Shown here: piece after piece, positions 15,878 to 23,875 of the stretch
Layout: the number at the start of each line of letters is the position of its first letter
Position numbering within the stretch: the first letter of the stretch is position 1
Origin: an uncultured Dehalococcoidia bacterium
GTDB taxonomy: Bacteria; Chloroflexota; Dehalococcoidia; Lucifugimonadales; CATOSD01
Direction: 5' to 3'
DNA length: 64,000 nucleotides
Assembly: GCA_951812395.1 (NCBI GenBank)
Contig: CATOSD010000002.1
Coordinates: forward strand, 1,106,442 to 1,170,441
Notes under the pieces: model-generated
Told to the model about the DNA's origin: nothing
What the model saw: only the letters and a program-made list of their open reading frames with translations
Database searches by the model: none
Position numbers and translations under genes: made by a program

Positions 15878-17725
15878 TCAAGGCGCTATGACCGCCAGAA
15901 CGTCATCTTTCGAAACGGTTACGCCCGCATCGAACGAAAGCGACTTCACCAAGCCGCTGATCGGCGAAGGAAGCGTATTCTCCATCTTCATAGCCTCGAG
16001 CACGAGCACGGGGTCGCCGGCGGCCACGCTCTGGCCGACCTCGACGACGTACCGCAGCACGATACCCGGCATTGGCGCCGTGATGGCCGCCTCGCCCTCG
16101 GCGGCGAGAGTAGGCGCGGAGGCGGCGGCAGCGGCGGCCGGCGCAGGGGCGGCGGTCGGACGCTGCGGCTGGGCCGCGATTGCTGATGGCGTGGATTGCA
16201 GTGGGTCCACCTCGACCGAGTAGACGGACCCCTCGACGAAGACGTTGAAGGCGCGCGCTCGCGAGCTCTTCTCCGGCAGCGTCTCGGGCTGCTCTGGGGA
16301 CTGCGCGGCGGGCGCCGAACTGCCGGGCCGCGGGTCCATGCCGTACTTGACGCGCAGGAATCTCATGCCGGTGGACGGAAACAGCGCGTATGTGAGCACG
16401 TCCTCGAGGTCGTCGGAGAGCGGCCTGACCTGCTCGGCGGCGCGCTCCAATTCGGGCGCAAGCAGGGCCGACGGCTTGCCCGTAATGGGCCGGCCGTCTC
16501 GCGCGTCTCCTCGGAGCGCGATGCTACGAACCTCGGGGTCGAGCAGGGCCGGCGGGCGTCCGTACATGCCGGAGGCGTACTCCCGCACCTGGTCAGATAC
16601 CATAGCGTACCTGCCGAACAACACGTTGCTCACGGACTGAGAGCCGATCATCTGGCTCATGGGCGTGACCAGAGGCGGGTTGCCCAGGTCTCGTCTCGTC
16701 CTTGGCAATTCGGCCAGCACCTCTTCGAGCCTGTCGAGAGCGTTCGCCTCGCGTAGCTGCGAGATGAGGTTGCTCGCCATGCCGCCGGGTATCTGGTGGT
16801 CCAGTACACGAACGTCGATGACGGCGGACTTCGAGTCCTGCATCAGGTGGCGGTACTTGGGCAGGACGGATTCCAGGTAATCTCCCACCTCCAGGATTGC
16901 CGCGAGGTCGAGGCCGCAATCGCGCTCGGTGCCTCGCAGCGCCACCTCCAGCGGTTCGATGGCGGGCTGCGCCGTGCGCATCGCCAGCGGCGCGAGGCAC
17001 GTGTCTACGACGTCCACGCCGGCCTCGATTGCCTTCAGCACCGTCATCGACGCCATCCCGCTCGTGTAGTGCGTGTGGAGCTGCAATGGCACGTTCAGCA
17101 CGGGCTTGAGCGCGGTCACCAGGTCGAAGGCATCGTACGGCGCCAGCAGACCTCCCATGTCCTTGATGCAGATGCTGTCGGCGCCCATGTCCTGGAAGCG
17201 CCTGGCCCTATCGACGTAGTAGTCGAGGGAATATATGGGGCCACCCAGCCGCCCGCCTTCCGTGATGGAGTAGCAGATCGCCATCTGTAGGTGCTTGCCG
17301 CTGGCCTTGACGGCGCGGGCCGCCTGTTCGAGGTTCCATTCGTCGTTGAGGGCGTCGAACACGCGGAAGATGTCTATGCCCACCTGGGCCGCGCGGTCGA
17401 TGAAGGTGTCCACTACGTCGTCGGCGTATGCGCGGTATCCTACGAGGCTCTGGCCTCTGAGCAGCATCATTAGCGGAGTGTTGGGCATGAGTCGCTTGAA
17501 CGTGCGCAGCCGCTCCCACGGGTCCTCGTTCAAGAACCGGGTGGCGGCATCGAAGGTAGCACCGCCCCACACCTCCATCGAATGGAAACCTATCTCGTCC
17601 ATGGCGGCAGCGACAGGTTCCATGTCCGCCATCTCGAGCCGCGTGGCGAGTAGGCTCTGGTGGGCGTCTCTGAAGGTGGTGTCGGTTATCTTGATAGGGT
17701 TGGCGGCCAATTCTGCAAATCTCAC
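15878..17725 (-). CDS. pycB: Biotin-dependent carboxyltransferase/decarboxylase alpha subunit (PycB/OadA type)
   Basis: The product is about 615 aa from GTG 17725; the track ORF extends through the preceding gene. The N-terminal HMGL-like barrel has ITDTTFRDAHQSLLATR and the metal site LHTHYTSGM. A conserved carboxylase domain follows, then an Ala/Pro-rich linker (PTAAPAPAAAAAASAP), and a biotinyl domain ends with VLEAMKMENTLPS, where the lysine is biotinylated. It would transfer CO2 between biotin and pyruvate/oxaloacetate. The upstream neighbours are an OadG-like small gene and an acyl-CoA carboxylase beta subunit. The start is uncertain because no strong ribosome site is seen. Confidence 0.88.
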   Translation of the reverse strand: MRFAELAANPIKITDTTFRDAHQSLLATRLEMADMEPVAAAMDEIGFHSMEVWGGATFDAATRFLNEDPWERLRTFKRLMPNTPLMMLLRGQSLVGYRAYADDVVDTFIDRAAQVGIDIFRVFDALNDEWNLEQAARAVKASGKHLQMAICYSITEGGRLGGPIYSLDYYVDRARRFQDMGADSICIKDMGGLLAPYDAFDLVTALKPVLNVPLQLHTHYTSGMASMTVLKAIEAGVDVVDTCLAPLAMRTAQPAIEPLEVALRGTERDCGLDLAAILEVGDYLESVLPKYRHLMQDSKSAVIDVRVLDHQIPGGMASNLISQLREANALDRLEEVLAELPRTRRDLGNPPLVTPMSQMIGSQSVSNVLFGRYAMVSDQVREYASGMYGRPPALLDPEVRSIALRGDARDGRPITGKPSALLAPELERAAEQVRPLSDDLEDVLTYALFPSTGMRFLRVKYGMDPRPGSSAPAAQSPEQPETLPEKSSRARAFNVFVEGSVYSVEVDPLQSTPSAIAAQPQRPTAAPAPAAAAAASAPTLAAEGEAAITAPMPGIVLRYVVEVGQSVAAGDPVLVLEAMKMENTLPSPISGLVKSLSFDAGVTVSKDDVLAVIAP

Positions 17726-17748
17726 TCGGTGGCTGTTCGGGGCGCGGG

Positions 17749-17955
17749 CTAGCGGCCTCTCCAGGAGAGAGCCCGCACGGTCGGGGATTCGAAGGACGGG
17801 TTGCGGGCGGCGAGCTTCCAGGCGCGCCCCACGCGTGTGCACTGAGCAGTGGGCAGTTGCGCCGCCTCCTGATTCAGGAACGCCTGCACCGCCGCGGTTA
17901 TGGCGGCAACCAGCCTCTGGTCTGGAGCCGGGCGACCGCCCGCGGGCGATATCAA
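17749..17955 (-). CDS. Small OadG-like carboxylase accessory protein (hidden gene)
   Basis: This 68-aa frame is missed as a gene by the ORF track, where it is only the tail of a longer shadow ORF. It starts at a TTG overlapping the stop of the carboxylase beta gene (CTTTGA). It reads RLVAAITAAVQAFLNQE, then RAWKLAARNPSFESPTVRALSWRGR. From memory, this helix followed by a W-LA-R segment is characteristic of the C-terminal part of OadG-related small subunits found between carboxyltransferase genes. No transmembrane helix is present. It ends 23 bases before pycB. The start codon is the weakest part of the call. Confidence 0.62.
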   Translation of the reverse strand: MISPAGGRPAPDQRLVAAITAAVQAFLNQEAAQLPTAQCTRVGRAWKLAARNPSFESPTVRALSWRGR

Positions 17956-19514
17956 AGCGGGATGCTCCCATGCTTCTTGAATGGCATCGCGTCCCGCTTG
18001 TTGGCGAGCATGTCCAGCGCGTGGGAGATACGCCGCCGGGTCTCGGCGGGATCGATCACGTCGTCTATCATGCCGCGGTTGGCGGCGATGTACGGGTTCA
18101 TCAACCGTTCGTCGTAGTCGCGTATCAGGTCCGCCCGAAGCTCCTCGGGACGGTCGGAGTCTCTCAGCTCCCCGCGATACACGATGTTGACTGCCCCGTC
18201 GGCCCCCATCACGGCGATCTCGCCGGTGGGCCAGGCGTAATTGATGTCCCCCTCCAGGTTCTTGCTGCTCATCACGATGTAGGCGCCGCCGTATGCCTTG
18301 CGGGTAATGACGCTGACCTTGGGCACGGTGGCCTCGGCGTAGGCGAAAATGAGCTTCGCGCCGTGGCGGATGATTCCGCTGTGTTCCTGGGTTGTGCCGG
18401 GCATAAAGCCGGGCACGTCGATGAATGTCACCAAAGGGAAGTCGAAAGCGTCGCAGAATCTGACGAATCTGGCGGCCTTGACCGACGAGTCGATGTCCAG
18501 CACGCCCGCCAGGAAGAAGGGCTGGTTGGCAACGATGCCGACGGGCCGGCCATTGATCCTGGCGAATCCCACCACGACGTTGCCGGCGAACCGCTCGTGC
18601 ACCTGCATGAACTCGCCGTCGTCGACTACGCGGCCAATCACCTCGAGCATGTCGTACGGCTGGTTCGGGTTGTCCGGGATGAGCTCCGCGAGCGCCTCGT
18701 CCCAAAACTCGGCGTCATCGCGAGGAGGTTGGCGCGGCGGCTCCTCCATGTTGTTCTGCGGAAGGAACGACAGCAGCCGGGCAATCTGGGCGAAGCACTC
18801 CTGTTCGCTCGCAAAGGCGAAGTGGGCCACGCCGCTCTTGGCCGCGTGGCTCGACGCGCCGCCTAGCTCCTCGTGGCTCACGTCCTCGCCGGTCACGGAG
18901 CGAATGACGTCGGGGCCTGTGATGTACATCTGCCCGACGCCCTCGACCATGAAGACGAAGTCGGTCAGAGCGGGCGAGTAGGTCGCGCCGCCAGCCGCAG
19001 GGCCCAAGATTACCGATATCTGTGGTATCACGCCCGACGCGCGAACGTTGCGATGAAAAATCGAGCTGTAGCCCGCAAGGCTGTCCACGCCCTCCTGTAT
19101 GCGGGCGCCGCCTGAGTCGATGAGGCCCAAGATAGGAGCGCCGGTGGAGGCGGCGAGGTCCATGACCTTGCACACCTTCTGGGACACAGCCTCTGAGAGC
19201 GACCCGCCCAGTATGGTGAAGTCCTGGGAGTAGACAAAGACCAGCCGACCGTTCACCTTGCCATATCCGGTAACGACCGCGTCGCCAAGGAACTTCTGGT
19301 TTTCGAGGCCGAACTCGGTGGCTCGATGTAGTACGAAGGCGTCGATCTCCTCGAACGAGCCCTCGTCGAGGAGCATGGCTATCCGCTCTCGCGCGGTGAG
19401 TTTGCCGCGTCGGTGCTGCCCCTCGATGCGGCGGGCGCCGCCGCCAAGCAGCGCCTCTTCCCGCTTCTCTCGAAGCTCTTCTCGTTTTTGGTCGACTGCG
19501 CGGCGCACAACCAT
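17952..19514 (-). CDS. Acyl-CoA carboxylase beta subunit (PccB/MmdA family)
   Basis: The product is 520 aa, the standard length for the acyl-CoA carboxyltransferase beta subunit. Key segments are LTARERIAMLLDEGSF, LIDSGGARIQEGVDSLAGY, ILGPAAGGATYSPALTDFVFMVE, VTFIDVPGFMPGTTQEHSGIIRHGAKLIFAYAEATVPK and the C-terminal GGAYIVMSSKNLEGDINYAWP. It moves a carboxyl group from biotin to propionyl- or acetyl-CoA (or the reverse in methylmalonyl-CoA decarboxylases). It heads the operon with the OadG-like protein and PycB. A matching biotin carboxylase is not intact in this window. Confidence 0.93.
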   Translation of the reverse strand: MVVRRAVDQKREELREKREEALLGGGARRIEGQHRRGKLTARERIAMLLDEGSFEEIDAFVLHRATEFGLENQKFLGDAVVTGYGKVNGRLVFVYSQDFTILGGSLSEAVSQKVCKVMDLAASTGAPILGLIDSGGARIQEGVDSLAGYSSIFHRNVRASGVIPQISVILGPAAGGATYSPALTDFVFMVEGVGQMYITGPDVIRSVTGEDVSHEELGGASSHAAKSGVAHFAFASEQECFAQIARLLSFLPQNNMEEPPRQPPRDDAEFWDEALAELIPDNPNQPYDMLEVIGRVVDDGEFMQVHERFAGNVVVGFARINGRPVGIVANQPFFLAGVLDIDSSVKAARFVRFCDAFDFPLVTFIDVPGFMPGTTQEHSGIIRHGAKLIFAYAEATVPKVSVITRKAYGGAYIVMSSKNLEGDINYAWPTGEIAVMGADGAVNIVYRGELRDSDRPEELRADLIRDYDERLMNPYIAANRGMIDDVIDPAETRRRISHALDMLANKRDAMPFKKHGSIPL

Positions 19515-19674
19515 GTTGGAATCAGGTCACCATCAGTAGGAATATCAGGCATTGACACTATCAGATAACGCATATCGCCGCAAGTTTCAGCTACGGGCGG
19601 AAACCGATCTAGCACGGTCAGACGCTGCCGAAGTGCGACCTGCCTACAGAGCCGGCAACAAAGGGCTAACCTCA

Positions 19675-19703
19675 TTGACCTGCAAGCACATCCGTGCTAT
19701 TAT
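19675..19703 (+). promoter_or_regulatory. Sigma70-type promoter at the head of repeat copy 1
   Basis: TTGACC, a 17-base spacer ending in TGC, and TATTAT. This is a near-consensus promoter with an extended TGC just before the -10. It points toward the methyltransferase gene 360 bases downstream. Confidence 0.6.
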
Positions 19704-19912
19704 CTCCATGACGAACCGACACCCCCGTTCGGCAACCACCACCGGCCCGGCAGTGACATCCCGCCGGCTGTCCCACAATTGTCGGAGTTTTCGTTCTTTC
19801 AGTCCAAAGGCCGCTGTAGTGTCCACCGTAGGCGGTCCCGGCGGCAAGTGCTCCCAGCTACGGGACGGAACAAAACGGAACAGTTTGGAACACATTTCGG
19901 TGAATTCCCCCC
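19675..19912 (+). repeat. Dispersed intergenic element, copy 1
   Basis: It begins with a promoter (TTGACC, 17 bases, TATTAT) and GCACATCCGTGCTATTATCTCC, and continues ACCGACACCC-CGTTCGGCA-CCAC. It ends near GGAACACATTTCGGTGAATTCCCC. Matching segments in the same order occur at 59468-59750 (plus) and 44880-45134 (minus). Similarity is patchy between the conserved ends. Confidence 0.6.
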
Positions 19913-19956
19913 AATCGGCGGCTCGCAGCCTCTCCCCCGCCGTCAATTCGCGCCGT

Positions 19957-19985
19957 TTGACGCACGTGCCGAGCGGTGCTATCGT
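19957..19985 (+). promoter_or_regulatory. Promoter nearest the methyltransferase gene
   Basis: TTGACG, exactly 17 bases, then TATCGT, again preceded by TGC. It would give a leader of roughly 70 bases before the ATG at 20065. Confidence 0.5.
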
Positions 19986-20064
19986 TTGGCGTGCTTTGCG
20001 GGCAGCGGTTTCTGGCACGCCCGTGAGACTGACGACAGACCAGAAAAGGGATGAGTTCACAACG

Positions 20065-20850
20065 ATGGAAGACACCTCGGCCGCGCCGCGCCAACTCGCC
20101 TCTATAGACTATTTCGGCAAGCGCGCCGGACGCTACAGGGAGAGCCACGGTAACCTGGAGGCACTCGAGCAATTGGTGCGTATGGCAGCGCCGCGAGGCG
20201 ACGAGGTCGTGCTGGACGTGGGAACCGGCCCGGGCCACTTGGCCTGCGCGTTTGCTCCGCACGTGGGCCGCGTGGTCGCGAGCGACGTGACCATGCTGAT
20301 GCTTAGGGAGATTCCGGTCGTGATGCGCGACAGGGACGTCGCCAACGTGTGGCGCGTGGCCGCCGACGCGCAGGCCCTGCCGTTCGTGGACGAACAGTTC
20401 GACATCGTGACCTCGCGGCTGGCGGCTGCTCACTTTCCGGACCATCCGGGTGCGGTGCGGGAGATGGCCCGTGTGTGCCGGACTGGCGGCATCGTACTCG
20501 TTGCCGACAGTATGGGTCCCGAGGACCCGGAGGCGAGGGCATACGTCGATGATCTGGAGTGGTTGCGGGATTCCAGCCACGGCAGCAATCACAGCTTCAA
20601 CGAGTGGAACGACGCCTATCGAGCGGCGGGACTCGAGGTCAGCGAGGTCTACGTCACCAGCGGGCGCCTGAGCTCGATGGAGAACTGGATGGACCGCGCA
20701 GACACTCCGCCCGAAAACCGCGAGCGCATCTACGACCTGATAGAGAACGCCCCGGAAACGCTAAAGCGGCACGTGGACATAGGACGCGATGGCGATGGCA
20801 GGCTGTTCTTCACCACGTCGCAGATCCGCATTCTGGGCCGCAAACGCTAG
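20065..20850 (+). CDS. Class I SAM-dependent methyltransferase (Methyltransf_11/UbiE-like)
   Basis: The product is 261 aa from ATG 20065. The track ORF adds about 170 residues of translated non-coding repeat. SAM motif I is VVLDVGTGPGHLACAFA, followed by acidic VASDVT and motif region ALPFVDEQFDIVTSRLAAAHFPD and GGIVLVADSMGP. The substrate is unknown; UbiE/menaquinone-type and small-molecule enzymes share this pattern. A Trm112-like zinc-ribbon protein follows 36 bases downstream. Trm112 proteins activate class I methyltransferases in eukaryotes and archaea, so a working pair is plausible. Confidence 0.82.
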   Translation: MEDTSAAPRQLASIDYFGKRAGRYRESHGNLEALEQLVRMAAPRGDEVVLDVGTGPGHLACAFAPHVGRVVASDVTMLMLREIPVVMRDRDVANVWRVAADAQALPFVDEQFDIVTSRLAAAHFPDHPGAVREMARVCRTGGIVLVADSMGPEDPEARAYVDDLEWLRDSSHGSNHSFNEWNDAYRAAGLEVSEVYVTSGRLSSMENWMDRADTPPENRERIYDLIENAPETLKRHVDIGRDGDGRLFFTTSQIRILGRKR

Positions 20851-20886
20851 GCCTAAGCTACGGCGAGTCTCAGGAGGTACGTGGCG

Positions 20887-21069
20887 TTGAAAGATGAGCT
20901 GATGGACATACTAGTCTGCCCGCTGTGCAGGGGCGAACTGGGCCTCACCGTCGACCGGCGCCAGGGCGACGAGATTGTGGAAGGAAGCCTGCGCTGCTCC
21001 GAATGCGGCGAAGTCTTCCCAATCGAGGACACCATCCCCAACCTGCTTCCTCCCGAACTCCGCGTCTGA
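20887..21069 (+). CDS. Trm112-family (YcaR-like) small zinc-ribbon protein
   Basis: The product is 60 aa. MKDELMDILVCPLCRGELGL, then CSECGEVFPIEDTIPNLLP, is the textbook Trm112/UPF0434 pattern with four cysteines in two CxxC pairs. The track starts at GTG 20881, which is only 3 bases after AGGAGG. The TTG at 20887 has a 9-base spacing and yields the usual MKDELL-type N-terminus, so I prefer it. The gene follows the methyltransferase closely and is likely co-transcribed. Confidence 0.87.
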   Translation: MKDELMDILVCPLCRGELGLTVDRRQGDEIVEGSLRCSECGEVFPIEDTIPNLLPPELRV

Positions 21070-21085
21070 TCAGTCGCGTGGCGCG

Positions 21086-21583
21086 CTAGCTAGAAATTGC
21101 AATCTCGTACAGCGCCGCGAGCAGATCTGCCAGCAGAAAAACGAGCACACCCAGAATCGCCACGAGGTTGTAGCCCGACAGGGCGCGTGAGACCCGCGCG
21201 AGACGTCCGGTCGCTGGCTCCGGTTCTTCTAGTGGCATTGGCGAACGCCGGGGCCTGCGCCTGCGCCACGCGATGGCGAACATGACCACAGCGAGCGCAA
21301 CCTTTGCCGCGAGCACCGAGACGTAGGCGGCGCCGACGGAGGCTGATTCGAGCCGGTGAAACGTGAGCACGCCGCCTGTGACGATCAACACGATGACGCA
21401 GGTGTCGACGAGCGCGCGGAACTCGTTCGCGGTGGCATCCCCCAGGAGAGTGGTCGCGCCCGGCGAACGCCGCGAAGCGGGGCGCAGCACCAACAGGTAG
21501 AAGATGCTGCCGCCCACCCAGGCCACCGCGGATATCACGTGCAGCCATCGGACCACGAGCATGAAAACGTCGGTGACGCTCAT
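21086..21583 (-). CDS. CopD-like integral membrane protein
   Basis: The product is 165 aa from ATG 21583; the longer track ORF is rejected because its first 49 residues are low-complexity and hydrophilic. Four hydrophobic helices are visible. The first, LVVRWLHVISAVAWVGGSIFYLLVL, has the WLH...WVGG signature of the CopD/CopC-associated and related haem/copper membrane families. The role is probably inner-membrane copper or haem handling, but this is weakly supported. It follows the TlpA-type thioredoxin gene on the same strand, a combination seen in cytochrome/copper maturation clusters. Confidence 0.62.
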   Translation of the reverse strand: MSVTDVFMLVVRWLHVISAVAWVGGSIFYLLVLRPASRRSPGATTLLGDATANEFRALVDTCVIVLIVTGGVLTFHRLESASVGAAYVSVLAAKVALAVVMFAIAWRRRRPRRSPMPLEEPEPATGRLARVSRALSGYNLVAILGVLVFLLADLLAALYEIAISS

Positions 21584-21669
21584 CTCAGGTGTAGCATCTA
21601 ACTGGCCGCCCTCCAGAACTCGCGCATCACGCAGGATCCTTCTACCCGGAATGCCAGCGGCGCGCAACA

Positions 21670-22257
21670 CTAAGGGAGTATCTCGTCGACCAGCTCCTCG
21701 AGCTTCTCCCGGTTTAGCGGGCCGCTCCACTTGCGCACAATTCCGTGATTGGCGTCCAGGAAGAATGTGGTGGGAAAGCCCTGCACCTCGTACTTCTGGA
21801 AAGCGATATCGCCCTCACGGTCAGGGCCGAGAGCGTAGGTCACGCCAAGCCTGTCGACGAACTCCTGCCCGTTCTGCTCGCTGTCCACGCCGACAAGTTG
21901 CACGCCGATAAAGGCGAGGCCGGCGTCCTTGTGCTCCTGGAATGAGGCTTCGAGGTCGGGCATTTCAGCTACGCACGGCGGGCACGACGGGAACCAGAAG
22001 TTCAGCACGACGGGCCGGCCTTCCAACTCGGACAGGGTGAGGGTGTCGCCGGCGGTGTAGTTGGCGTTGCCGAACAGCGGCAGCTCGAAGTCCGGCGCGG
22101 GGTCTGCCGGCGCGGCGTCTGCGGTCGCGGCCGGCTCAGAGTCGTCGGCTTCGGCGGAACCACCCCCGCAGCCGGCTAGCAGTGCTAGACAGAGGGCCGC
22201 CAACAGCACGACTGCCAGCAGCGAGGGGGCATTCGAACGCGAGTTAAGATTGTCCAA
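21670..22257 (-). CDS. TlpA-like thioredoxin-fold lipoprotein
   Basis: The product is 195 aa. A signal peptide ends in lipobox LLAGC (Cys30), so it is a lipoprotein facing outward. A low-complexity Ala/Asp/Pro linker leads to a redoxin domain with VVLNFWFPSCPPCVAEMPDLEAS, in which CPPC at 92-95 is the redox pair, and the cis-proline loop GFPTTFFLD. Such proteins reduce disulfides outside the membrane, for example during cytochrome c maturation. The start lies 3 bases after the SbcD stop, so the two are translated from one message. Confidence 0.88.
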   Translation of the reverse strand: MDNLNSRSNAPSLLAVVLLAALCLALLAGCGGGSAEADDSEPAATADAAPADPAPDFELPLFGNANYTAGDTLTLSELEGRPVVLNFWFPSCPPCVAEMPDLEASFQEHKDAGLAFIGVQLVGVDSEQNGQEFVDRLGVTYALGPDREGDIAFQKYEVQGFPTTFFLDANHGIVRKWSGPLNREKLEELVDEILP

Positions 22258-22260
22258 CAG

Positions 22261-23520
22261 TCAGACTTCCTCCACAATCAGCTCTTCCGCCCTGCCAATC
22301 AGGATAGCCGCCCTATCCTCTGCCACGTTCTTGCTGTCTAGGTACAGACGCAGCAACTCCTGTGGTGTGGCGCCCTTGGAGTAGGCCGCGCCAAGTCTGC
22401 TCTTGGGCTGCTCGATGGGCGTCTTGGAGACGGAGGCGACGTAGAATGCGCCGTTGAGGGCCTGCCGGATGTCGGCGTCTCTCAGGTGTCCCTGCAGCTC
22501 GACGGGAAACTCGATGCCGAGCTTGACTATCGCTCCTTCGACGCGCTGCCGATTGATCTCTTCCAACACCGTGGCGGTTGGATCCAGGTCTCCGGACCGC
22601 AGCCTGACGTCGATGGTGATGAACCTTCGCGCGTTCACCTCCTGGAATCTGAATGACTTCAAGCGTGACCCAGCTGGAAGCGAAGAGTCCAGCTCGACAA
22701 CGCAAAAGCCCTTGTCGTCGCCCTCCTCGCCAAAGTCCACACGCTCGAGGCTGCCGGCGTAGGCCATCATGGGCCGCTCGCTGACAACCTGGTGCTTGTG
22801 AATGTGACCCAGAGCCACGTAGTCGAACTGCGGACGCGCCAGGCTGCTGCGGAGCAGCACGTGGTCCCGGCCCAGCATCATGCTGCGTTCGGAGCCGTGA
22901 CGCACGCCGTCGCGAGTGGAGCCGCCGACCACTGCGGAGCTTACGGTCACGTGGGCGGCCAGCACGGCGGGCATGGACGGGTCGAGGCTTTCTGCGAGAG
23001 TCTTCACGCCTTCGGTCAGGCGGTCCTGGATTAGGGCGTTAATCGCGTCGATGTTCAGCCCGCTCCGCTCATCTGACGCCAGGAAGTGGCTGCGCCTGAT
23101 CCAGGGAACGGAGACGATCTGGAGCGATCCGGCAGGCGTATCGACGACGCGGGCGGCCAGGCGCTCGCCTACGTGCACCATGCGGACGCCCAGCGTGTCG
23201 AAAATCTCGAGCGCAGTCGCGGGGCCGGCGGTGAGTGGCATGTCGTGGTTGCCGACCACAAGGAACACCGGAATGCCGGCGTTGGTGAGCCGGGCGATAC
23301 GGGCGGCGAACTCGCGCTGGTGCGTCTGGCTCGGGTTGCGGCTCTTGTAGGCGTCGCCCGTGAACAGCGCGAGATCGGCTCGTTCGCCGATCGCGTATTC
23401 GACCACCTCGTCGAAAGTAGATAGAAAGTCGGCCAGCCGCGCTGATAGCCCTGTGTCGGGGTCGATCCGGCCGTAGTTTTCGACACCTATGTGTACGTCG
23501 CTGAAGTGTACTATCTTCAT
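22261..23520 (-). CDS. sbcD: SbcD/Mre11-like DNA repair exonuclease
   Basis: The product is 419 aa from ATG 23520 (MKIVHFSDVHIG). Metallophosphoesterase motifs are intact: FSDVHIG, DLALFTGDAYKS, VVGNHDMP, LAAHVTVS and ALGHIHKHQ. SbcD, with the SMC-like SbcC, processes hairpins and DNA ends. No sbcC is adjacent; the next gene is a thioredoxin. It is therefore either an orphan nuclease or one whose partner lies elsewhere. The capping region (residues about 290-400) is present. Confidence 0.85.
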   Translation of the reverse strand: MKIVHFSDVHIGVENYGRIDPDTGLSARLADFLSTFDEVVEYAIGERADLALFTGDAYKSRNPSQTHQREFAARIARLTNAGIPVFLVVGNHDMPLTAGPATALEIFDTLGVRMVHVGERLAARVVDTPAGSLQIVSVPWIRRSHFLASDERSGLNIDAINALIQDRLTEGVKTLAESLDPSMPAVLAAHVTVSSAVVGGSTRDGVRHGSERSMMLGRDHVLLRSSLARPQFDYVALGHIHKHQVVSERPMMAYAGSLERVDFGEEGDDKGFCVVELDSSLPAGSRLKSFRFQEVNARRFITIDVRLRSGDLDPTATVLEEINRQRVEGAIVKLGIEFPVELQGHLRDADIRQALNGAFYVASVSKTPIEQPKSRLGAAYSKGATPQELLRLYLDSKNVAEDRAAILIGRAEELIVEEV

Positions 23521-23536
23521 GCGCGTGCTTGCCGGT

Positions 23537-23809
23537 CTACCAGCTGAAGTAGAGCGCCACAAAATCGCTGGGGTCGAATGGCAGGCCCTCGATCCATCGC
23601 CGTATCTGGTCGCGCTCCTCCGGCGAAGCCGGATTCGATTCGCAGTACCGTCTCGCCTCGCTTACGAGGTCGTCCCTGGAATAGAACCCGAAGGCGATGC
23701 CGGGTCCCCAAGCGTCCGATCCCTCCACAAGGCTGTTCGCGAAGCTGTGGACCGTCCCGGTGGGTGCTTCGAGCCAGTTCATGGTGATTTCGGCGACCTC
23801 GAGGCCCAT
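23537..23809 (-). CDS. Conserved-looking small protein, unknown function
   Basis: The product is 90 aa (MGLEVAEITMNWLEAPTGTVHSFANSLVEG...). It is acidic, with no signal or membrane helix and no motif I recognise. A ribosome-site-like GAGAGGGA lies 11 bases before the ATG. It ends 16 bases before sbcD and shares its strand, which supports it as a real gene of the same operon. A start at the internal ATG (residue 10) is also possible. Confidence 0.55.
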   Translation of the reverse strand: MGLEVAEITMNWLEAPTGTVHSFANSLVEGSDAWGPGIAFGFYSRDDLVSEARRYCESNPASPEERDQIRRWIEGLPFDPSDFVALYFSW

Positions 23810-23875
23810 GTCGACGCACTTTCCCTCTCGAGTTCTTTTGGCGTGCCTGACTAACGGGGCCGGGTCATCCGCCAG

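Larger units (their letters stand above)
19515..20064. other. 550-bp non-coding region with repeat copy 1 and two promoters
   Basis: No supported gene lies here. The plus-strand track ORF 19552-20850 crosses it only as an N-terminal extension of the methyltransferase. It holds copy 1 of an intergenic element (19675-19912) and a second promoter at 19957-19985 that fits the methyltransferase gene. Confidence 0.7.

Noticed and set aside
19698-19910. Leader peptide in the dispersed element (MTNRHPRSATT...)
   Set aside because: Copy 2 lacks the ATG and the reading frame is not shared among the three copies.
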